Source of the DNA: Nesterenkonia halophila
GTDB lineage: Bacteria > Actinomycetota > Actinomycetes > Actinomycetales > Micrococcaceae
DNA length: 64,000 nucleotides
Assembly (NCBI RefSeq): GCF_009467795.1
Contig: NZ_WIAX01000008.1
Location: 62,001 to 126,000, forward strand
Direction of reading: 5' to 3'
The notes below the pieces were generated by a model. It was not told the DNA's origin, made no database searches, and saw nothing but the letters and a program-made list of their open reading frames with translations. Both the position numbers and the translations under genes were made by a program. Below, one piece after another: positions 58,576 to 64,000 of the stretch. How positions within the stretch are numbered: the first letter of the stretch is position 1; the number at the start of each line of letters is the position of its first letter.

Positions 58576-60045
58576 TCAGTAGGTGCTGTGCGTGCTGCGC
58601 GAGAGGTTGAAGCCCTCGCCGGTGATCTTGTTCCAGCAGGAGAGCTTCGACCGCATCGACTGGCAGGCGAAGTACTCGTTTGTCGTCGTCTGCCCGTAGG
58701 GGAGGATCTCCCGGTCGGCCTCCTCCACGGGATCCTCGCAGTCGGGCGCGGCCGTGGTGCGCAGGGTGCTCTGGTAGGTGATCAGGTCCGCCTCGTCGCA
58801 GCCCTCCGGCGCGGAGAAGTCATGCTCGACGATGCTGCAGTGCAGCCGATCGCCCATCTCGCAGCGGACGTTGCCGCTGGGCGTCATGAACGAGGCCAGC
58901 TCCATCGCGCCCTCGGCGGGGGCGTTGATCTCGATCCATCCGGTGCCCATGTCCTCGGCCGCCGCGGCGATCCCCGCGGAGGACTCGCCGGTCAGCTGCT
59001 GATGCACCTGGGCGCTCTGCAGCGCGCCGCATTCAGCCTGCAGGTCCTCCACGGTGCGCTGCACCAGCTCATCGTCCTCCGTGCTCCAGGAGTCCTCGTC
59101 GGCGGCGCGCTCGGCGTAGGCGGTGAACACGTCGACGTCGTCGGTGACGTCCTCGCAGGAGGAGGTCTGCGGCAGCTCGGACACCGCGGTGCGCAGCTCG
59201 TCGAGCGTCGGCCCGGTGGGCGAGGGGCTCGGCTCCGGCGAGGCCTCCGACGGCGAGGAGCTCGTCTCGCTCGCGGCGTCGCCGCCCGGCTCGGCCTGCG
59301 GGTCGCCGCGGTCGTCGAGGAGCATGATCACCAGCGCGGCGATCGCCACGACGGCGATGATCGGCAGGACGACGGCGAGCAGCACCAGTCCGACTCGTGA
59401 GCGACGACGGCGGGCGCGCTCCTGCAGCGCGGCCGCGCTGATGCCGGTGCCGGCTCCGGCGGCGAGCGTCGAGGCCGGCAGCGCCGGAGCAGGTTCCTCG
59501 GCTCCGTCCCCGCCGTCGGCTTCCGGCCCCGGAGATGCCGCGCCCGCGGCCGTTCCGGCCGTTCCGGTCGCTCCGGCCGTCTCGGTCGGTTCGGGTGATG
59601 TCGGCGGCTCGTCCGTCGCCTGAGTCGGAGCCGATGTCTCGGCAGGGCCCGTCGCCGCCGCGGTGTGCGCCGCCGTCGCCGCTCCGGCCGCCTCCGGCGC
59701 GCTGTCGCCGGCGTCGCTGCTCTCAGCGCTCCCAGCGCCCGCGTGCTCGTCGGGGTGCTCGTCGTCCCCGGGCTTGGCGTCGGGCTCGTCGTCCCCATGC
59801 TCGCCGTCCTCGTGCTCGGCGCCCTCCGCGGGCGCGGCCTCAGGATTGAAACGACGCATCAGCGCCGCGGTGATCGCGGGGTCTTCGAGATCGGCCAGCG
59901 CTTCCAGCAGCTCGGGATACGTCGCGGGGTTCGCCGCCACGGCGGGGCGCAGCTCAGGGTACTCCTCTGCGATCCAGTGCAGAGTGTCCCACTCGGACTC
60001 CGGGTCGGAGGCCAGGCGGCGGACATCGTCGTAGCTGAAGGTCAT
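58576..60045 (-). CDS. Membrane protein with N-terminal variant leucine-rich repeat and secreted domain
   Basis: A 489-residue type II-like membrane protein. Residues 1-65 are a variant leucine-rich (LRV-type) unit: RRLASDPESEWDTLHWIAEEYPELRPAVAANPATYPELLEAL. Residues 70-215 are an acidic Ala/Pro/Thr/Glu tail. The helix RVGLVLLAVVLPIIAVVAIAALVIML near 220 spans the membrane, and the outer part has a Ser/Pro linker and a Cys-rich domain (CEDV, CGAL, SGNVRCEMGDRLHCSIVEH, GCDEADL, DCED, FACQSM, SCWN). Such vLR-TM proteins are common in Actinobacteria; function unknown, possibly linking cytoplasmic and surface partners. Confidence 0.8.
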   Translation of the reverse strand: MTFSYDDVRRLASDPESEWDTLHWIAEEYPELRPAVAANPATYPELLEALADLEDPAITAALMRRFNPEAAPAEGAEHEDGEHGDDEPDAKPGDDEHPDEHAGAGSAESSDAGDSAPEAAGAATAAHTAAATGPAETSAPTQATDEPPTSPEPTETAGATGTAGTAAGAASPGPEADGGDGAEEPAPALPASTLAAGAGTGISAAALQERARRRRSRVGLVLLAVVLPIIAVVAIAALVIMLLDDRGDPQAEPGGDAASETSSSPSEASPEPSPSPTGPTLDELRTAVSELPQTSSCEDVTDDVDVFTAYAERAADEDSWSTEDDELVQRTVEDLQAECGALQSAQVHQQLTGESSAGIAAAAEDMGTGWIEINAPAEGAMELASFMTPSGNVRCEMGDRLHCSIVEHDFSAPEGCDEADLITYQSTLRTTAAPDCEDPVEEADREILPYGQTTTNEYFACQSMRSKLSCWNKITGEGFNLSRSTHSTY

Positions 60046-60092
60046 GATTCCTCGGCGCCGGGAGGCAGTCGGGGCTCGGGTCGTCGTGAGAG

Positions 60093-60098
60093 AGCTTA
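60093..60098 (-). promoter_or_regulatory. -10 box for the vLR membrane protein gene
   Basis: On the minus strand TAAGCT would give a leader of about 40 bases before the ATG at 60045. Confidence 0.4.
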
Positions 60099-60155
60099 CA
60101 GCGCCGAACGGCGGCGCGGCACTCCGATCCCCGGCCGACGCGCGGGAGGCCGGCG

Positions 60156-60209
60156 GAACCCGCCCGCGGGACGCCTCGGGCCGCCCCGAGGCGTCCCGCG
60201 GGCGGGTTC
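60156..60209 (-). terminator. Long terminator hairpin at the end of pdxST
   Basis: A perfect 25-bp stem (60156-60180 and 60185-60209) with a 4-base loop. It includes two bases of the pdxT stop codon (60208-60210), so the hairpin starts inside the gene end. It would stop pdxST transcription before it reaches the vLR promoter. GC-only stem, no long T-run. Confidence 0.8.
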
Positions 60210-60792
60210 AAGCTCCGGCGAGCTGCACGAACAGCGCGTGCAGGCGGTGGTCCTCGGTCAGCTCCGGGTGGAAGCTGGAGGCCATCATCCGCCCCTGGCG
60301 CACCGCCACCGGTCGCTCGGCCGCGGAGGCGAGGACCTCGACCTCGCCGCCGGTCGACTCGACGACCGGCGCGCGGATGAACACCGCCGGCAGCGGAGAG
60401 TCCAGTCCGACGACGTCGAGGTCGGCGGTGAACGAGTCCAGCTGGCTCCCGTAGCCGTTGCGCCGGGCGACGATGTCCAGGCCGCCGATCCGCTCGAAGC
60501 CCTCCAGTGCCGCGGCGTCGGAGACGTCGTCGGCCATCAGGATCATCCCCGCGCAGGTGCCGAAGAGCGCCATGCCGTCGTCGTGGGCGGAGCGGATCTG
60601 CGGCAGCAGCCCCGTCGGGGCGGCCAGCCGGGCCATCGTGGTCGACTCCCCGCCGGGGACGACCAGTCCGTCCAGACCGGCCAGCTCGGCGGGGCGCCGC
60701 ACGGTGCTCACCTCGGCGCCGACGGCCTGCAGAGCACGGACATGCTCGGCGACGGCCCCCTGCAGCGCCAGGACTCCGATCCGCGGGCTCAC
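60208..60792 (-). CDS. pdxT: Pyridoxal 5'-phosphate synthase glutaminase subunit
   Basis: A 194-residue class I glutaminase that supplies ammonia to Pdx[16 protein letters not shown] at residues 7-21, the oxyanion [11 protein letters not shown] near 46-56, the nucleophile Cys in [12 protein letters not shown] near 79 and the catalytic [14 protein letters not shown] near 172 (His, Glu) are all present. The GTG start overlaps the pdxS stop by four bases, as expected for a coupled pair. Terminated by a 25-bp hairpin at the stop codon. Confidence 0.96.
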   Translation of the reverse strand: MSPRIGVLALQGAVAEHVRALQAVGAEVSTVRRPAELAGLDGLVVPGGESTTMARLAAPTGLLPQIRSAHDDGMALFGTCAGMILMADDVSDAAALEGFERIGGLDIVARRNGYGSQLDSFTADLDVVGLDSPLPAVFIRAPVVESTGGEVEVLASAAERPVAVRQGRMMASSFHPELTEDHRLHALFVQLAGA

Positions 60793-61694
60793 CAGCCGCG
60801 CTCGGCCAGCCGGTGCGGCTCCGGCAGGTCGGCGACGTTCAGTCCGACCATCGCCTCGCCGAGGCCGCGGGAGACCTCCGTGACCACCGACGGGTCGTCG
60901 TAGTGGGTGGTGGCCTGCACGATGGCCTTCGCCCGGCCCGCCGGGTCGCCCGACTTGAAGATGCCCGAGCCGACGAAGACGCCGTCGGCGCCCATCTGCA
61001 TCATCATCGCCGCGTCGGCGGGCGTGGCCACGCCGCCGGCGACGAAGGTCACCACCGGCAGGCGGCCGTCGGCGGCGACCTGCTTGACCAGGGCGTGGGG
61101 AGCCTGCAGCTCCTTGGCCGCGACGTAGAGCTCGTCCTCGGCCATCGAGGTCAGCCGCGCGATCTCGGCGTTGATCGTGCGCAGGTGCTTGACCGCCTCG
61201 GAGACGTCGCCGGTGCCGGCTTCGCCCTTCGAGCGGATCATCGAGGCACCCTCGGTGATCCGGCGCAGCGCCTCGCCGAGGTTGCTGGCCCCGCAGACGA
61301 AGGGCACCGAGAACTTCGACTTGTCGACATGGTTGACGTAGTCGGCGGGGGAGAGGACCTCGGACTCGTCGATGTAGTCGACCTTGAGGTGCTCCAGCAC
61401 CTGGGCCTCGACGAAGTGGCCGATGCGCGCCTTCGCCATCACCGGGATGGAGACGGTGTCGATGATGCCCTGGATCAGGTCCGGATCCGACATCCGGGCC
61501 AGTCCTCCGGTGGCGCGGATGTCGGCGGGGACGCGCTCCAGGGCCATGACGGCGACGGCGCCGGCCTCCTCGGCGATCTTCGCCTGATCGGGGGTCACCA
61601 CGTCCATGATGACGCCGCCCTTGAGCATGTGGGCCAGGCCGGTGTTGACCGTCGTCGCGCCCTGTCCGGGCGACTGGGTGTTCTCAGGGGTCAC
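60789..61694 (-). CDS. pdxS: Pyridoxal 5'-phosphate synthase PdxS subunit
   Basis: A 301-residue (beta/alpha)8 synthase making PLP from ribose 5-phosphate, glyceraldehyde 3-phosphate and ammonia. [36 protein letters not shown] near 26-61 has the catalytic Asp; the second Lys is in [14 protein letters not shown] near 151. [32 protein letters not shown] completes the phosphate site. The GTG at 61694 has GAGGAG upstream. The PLP produced is the cofactor of HemL in this window. Confidence 0.97.
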   Translation of the reverse strand: MTPENTQSPGQGATTVNTGLAHMLKGGVIMDVVTPDQAKIAEEAGAVAVMALERVPADIRATGGLARMSDPDLIQGIIDTVSIPVMAKARIGHFVEAQVLEHLKVDYIDESEVLSPADYVNHVDKSKFSVPFVCGASNLGEALRRITEGASMIRSKGEAGTGDVSEAVKHLRTINAEIARLTSMAEDELYVAAKELQAPHALVKQVAADGRLPVVTFVAGGVATPADAAMMMQMGADGVFVGSGIFKSGDPAGRAKAIVQATTHYDDPSVVTEVSRGLGEAMVGLNVADLPEPHRLAERGW

Positions 61695-61892
61695 TGATGG
61701 GCTCCTCGATGATGGATGCGGATCACGGATGCGCAGGCATCCATTGAAGCAGAGATCCGCGCGGTTTCGGCGGGATGGGGCCGCAGAACGTCATCCGCCG
61801 TCGGGCCGGGAGCGGGGGCACGCTCGGGGCACGCCCGTCGTCCAGCGATGGTGCGCCGGGTCGAGGGGGCGACGGCGGCAGGCGACGCGGCG

Positions 61893-62711
61893 TCAGCGCT
61901 GCTGCTCGGCCTCCAGGGCCGCCAGGTCGTCGGCGAGGTCGAGGTCTTCGGAGGTGGTGTCGGCGCCGTCGTCCTGACCGGCGCCCAGCGACTTGGTGTC
62001 GCCGCCGCCCTTCAGCGCCGCGAGCCGGGCGTCGACCTCCGCCTGCTCGCCGAGGTCCTCGAGGTCCTCGAACTGCGCGTCCAGGCTGGAGGCGGCCAGC
62101 TCGGACTGTCCGCGGACCTTGGCCTCCTCCCGGCGGATCTTCTCCTCGAAGCGGCCCACCTCGGAGGTCGAGTCCATGATGTCGATCGACTTCACGGCGT
62201 CGTGGACCTGGGACTGCGCCTCGGCGGCGCGGGACCGGGCGACGAGCTCGTCGCGCTTGGAGACCAGCTGCTGGCGCTTGGTCTTCATCTGCTCCAGGCC
62301 GTTCTTGAGCTTCTCCACGATCTCCCGCTGCGACTGGATGGTCGGCTCGGCGGTCTTGGCCGAGCTCTCCGCATCCATCTGACGCTGGATGGCGACCTTG
62401 GCGAGGTTGTCGAACTTCGCGGCGTCCTCGGTGTCGCCCTCCGCGCGGAGGTCGTCGGCCTTGCGCGAGGCGGCCAGCGCCTTCTGGCCCCAGGAGCGCG
62501 CGGTCTCCAGGTCCTCCTTGTGGTCGTCCTCCATCATCCGCAGATTGCCGATGGTCTGGGCGATGGCCTCCTCGGCCTCGGCGATGTTGTTGGTGAAGTC
62601 CCGGACCATCTGGTCCAGCATCTTCTCGGGGTCTTCGGCGTTGTCGAGCATCGCGTTGATGTTCGCGCGGACCAGCTGGGACATCCGGCCGAAGATGGAC
62701 TGCTTGGACAC
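61893..62711 (-). CDS. pspA: PspA/IM30 family membrane-stress protein
   Basis: A 272-residue, nearly all-helical coiled-coil ESCRT-III-like protein that protects the cytoplasmic membrane. SKQSIFGRMSQLVRANINAMLDNAEDPEKMLDQMVRDF at the N-terminus is the PspA signature; long helices continue to about 230 and the tail is acidic. The GTG at 62711 was preferred to one at 62720 since AAAGGTGATC lies before it and MSKQ.IFGR is the family start. In this suborder it is usually followed or preceded by a TPM-like gene, as here. Confidence 0.93.
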   Translation of the reverse strand: MSKQSIFGRMSQLVRANINAMLDNAEDPEKMLDQMVRDFTNNIAEAEEAIAQTIGNLRMMEDDHKEDLETARSWGQKALAASRKADDLRAEGDTEDAAKFDNLAKVAIQRQMDAESSAKTAEPTIQSQREIVEKLKNGLEQMKTKRQQLVSKRDELVARSRAAEAQSQVHDAVKSIDIMDSTSEVGRFEEKIRREEAKVRGQSELAASSLDAQFEDLEDLGEQAEVDARLAALKGGGDTKSLGAGQDDGADTTSEDLDLADDLAALEAEQQR

Positions 62712-62855
62712 GGTGATCACCTTTCATGGAGGGGGCGGGACCAGTCTAGTGAGTCCGTGGCCCGCGGCACAGGGGTGTGAACGGGCCGACGGCGGGCGGG
62801 GACGGGTGCAGGACGGGCGGGGACGTGGCCGGGCCGGGCCCGGACGGTGCTGGGG

Positions 62856-64000
62856 TCAGAATCGGCGTCGCCGGCGGCCATGACCGGGAGAGCCGAGGAC
62901 GCCGCCGAAGCCGCCCGGGGCTCCGTAGTCGCGTCCGCCGCCCATGCCGCCGCCCATGCCGCCGCCCATGCCGCCGCCCATCCCCATGCCGCCGAAGCCG
63001 CCGCCACCGGTGAGATTGCCCTCGGCACGCTCCCGTTCGGCGATCTGCGCGGCCTGCACAGCGAGCTGCTTGGCCTGGGTCGCCGACTGCAGGGCCTTGG
63101 CCGGTTCGGTGTTCTCCTGCGCCTGAGCCTCGGCGAGGCACCGTTCGGCCTCGGCCATGCGTGTGCGCGCGGTGCTGCCGACCTGACGGCGGCGCGAGCG
63201 CAGGAAGTCCACCGAGGACTGGACCTGGTTGCGGGCGGAGAGCAGCTCGGTCTGCAGCGAGGCGCGCGCCCGGCGGTCCTGGGCCTGACGGTCGCGGACC
63301 TCCTCGAGCGGTGCGTCGAGCTCGCGGTGGGCCGTCTCGAGCTGGTCGCGCAGCTCCAGCGGGTTGATCGGGGCCTCGCCGTCGAGCGCGGCGCGCACGC
63401 GGCGCACGGCCTGCTCGGTCGCGGCGATCGGACCGGCCAGCTCCGGAGCCTGCCCGGCGTCGAGGATCGCTCGGGCCTGGGCGACGTCCTGCTCGGCGTC
63501 GGCGACTTCGCCGTCCAGCCCGCGCCGGGCCTCGGCGAGCCGTCCCGAGGTCGTCTCCATCGAATCCAGCAGGTCCGCGGCGTCCGAGGCCTCCTCCTCG
63601 CCCTCGTGCAGGGCCACCACGGCGTCGGACGCCCGCGAGGCCTCCACCGCCTCGCGAGCGCGCGCCAGCGCCGCCTCGGCCTCGTCGAGCTCCTCTCCGG
63701 TGCGCCGCAGATTCGCGACGTACTGCGGGAAGGCCGACGGGTCGTAGTTCTCCCGCAGCTCGGCCAGCCGCTCCTCGGCCGCGGCCCGACGGTCCCGCAG
63801 CCGCCCCAGCTGGTCGGCCAGCTGGTCGGCGGCCGGTCCCGGGTCGCGCTCCAGGCTGCGCAGGTCCTCGAATTCGCGGCGATGCTGCTCGAGGGTCGCG
63901 TCGATGCGCCGGCAGTTCTCCACGATCTCCTTCAGCGGGCCGCGCAGGGCCGCCTCCCGCGCCTGGTCGAGATCCTCCTGGGAGGGGTCCAGATCGCGCT
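62856..64000 (-). CDS. TPM-domain-like coiled-coil protein, C-terminal part
   Basis: Only the C-terminal 381 codons are in the window; the start lies to the right. The visible part is a long charged coiled coil (repeated Glu/Ala/Arg/Leu, for example LDEAEAALARAREAVEASRA) ending in a Gly/Met/Arg tail with GMGGGMGGGMGGGMGGG near the end and a basic RRRRRF terminus. Proteins of this build in Actinobacteria carry an N-terminal TPM (phosphatase-like) domain and a membrane helix and sit beside pspA; the TPM domain itself is not visible here, so the family is inferred from context and the tail. Confidence 0.65.
   Translation of the reverse strand, partial: RDLDPSQEDLDQAREAALRGPLKEIVENCRRIDATLEQHRREFEDLRSLERDPGPAADQLADQLGRLRDRRAAAEERLAELRENYDPSAFPQYVANLRRTGEELDEAEAALARAREAVEASRASDAVVALHEGEEEASDAADLLDSMETTSGRLAEARRGLDGEVADAEQDVAQARAILDAGQAPELAGPIAATEQAVRRVRAALDGEAPINPLELRDQLETAHRELDAPLEEVRDRQAQDRRARASLQTELLSARNQVQSSVDFLRSRRRQVGSTARTRMAEAERCLAEAQAQENTEPAKALQSATQAKQLAVQAAQIAERERAEGNLTGGGGFGGMGMGGGMGGGMGGGMGGGRDYGAPGGFGGVLGSPGHGRRRRRF

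Overview
The window is chromosomal DNA from a very GC-rich actinobacterium. Codon third positions are almost all G or C. Heme genes are of the coproporphyrin-dependent type (hemY, hemQ and hemH together). AdnAB-type helicase-nucleases, NudC, UvrD2, a YlbL-like PDZ/Lon protease and a UPF0182 protein occur in the order known from other Actinobacteria. The family mix (DUF6318-like lipoprotein, DUF3107, PdxST, PspA with a TPM-like partner) points to Micrococcales, probably Micrococcaceae; the genus is a guess and is not claimed. No CRISPR array, insertion sequence, rRNA or prophage was seen.

Layout. 1-2.2 kb: the 5' end of an Xaa-Pro aminopeptidase gene (minus), a 74-bp palindrome, a PHP phosphoesterase and a TetR regulator. 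2.4-8.5 kb: DUF3107, a DEAD-box helicase, a solitary DNA methyltransferase and a four-gene osmoprotectant ABC transporter, closely spaced or overlapping. 8.5-13.4 kb: a sulfur-assimilation operon (sulfite reductase, APS reductase, siroheme methyltransferase, ferredoxin reductase) behind palindromic operator candidates and a SAM-I-type riboswitch whose P1 stem appears to hold the ribosome-binding site. 13.5-26.3 kb: an NTF2-like protein and all nine genes needed to go from glutamyl-tRNA to heme by the coproporphyrin route (hemA diverging from hemE-Y-Q-H-C-D-B-L), interrupted by a two-gene ABC exporter whose ATPase is a pseudogene.

26.4-31.5 kb: an interrupted small membrane protein, choline-sulfatase, a DUF6318-like lipoprotein, a formylglycine-generating enzyme that should activate the sulfatase, and a DnaQ-like exonuclease. 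31.7-39.3 kb: adnA and adnB. 39.3-40.3 kb: an HNH nuclease of visibly lower GC, probably acquired. 40.3-46.4 kb: an MFS exporter, a phosphotransferase with a repeat-rich acidic tail, an ACR3/BASS-family transporter, an antisense-orientated 29-residue peptide gene and an orphan sensor kinase with an apparent leaderless leader ORF. 46.5-56.7 kb: nudC, uvrD2, two metalloproteases, ylbL and UPF0182. 56.8-64 kb: DUF2231, initiator tRNA with a strong terminator, a damaged-looking two-gene TM2 locus, a variant leucine-rich repeat membrane protein, pdxST, pspA and the 3' part of a TPM-like gene.

Functional links. Choline-O-sulfate hydrolysis (sulfatase plus its maturase) could feed the osmoprotectant system and also release sulfate for assimilation. 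SirA needs both siroheme (from the uroporphyrinogen branch made by the hem genes plus cobA) and reduced ferredoxin (FprA). A recurring expression signature is a TANNNT -10 box 6-9 bases before the start codon, which indicates widespread leaderless mRNAs and was used to choose several starts. The most unusual points are the small cysteine-containing peptide beside the orphan kinase, the perfect-looking intergenic palindrome, the SD-sequestering riboswitch and several recently broken genes.
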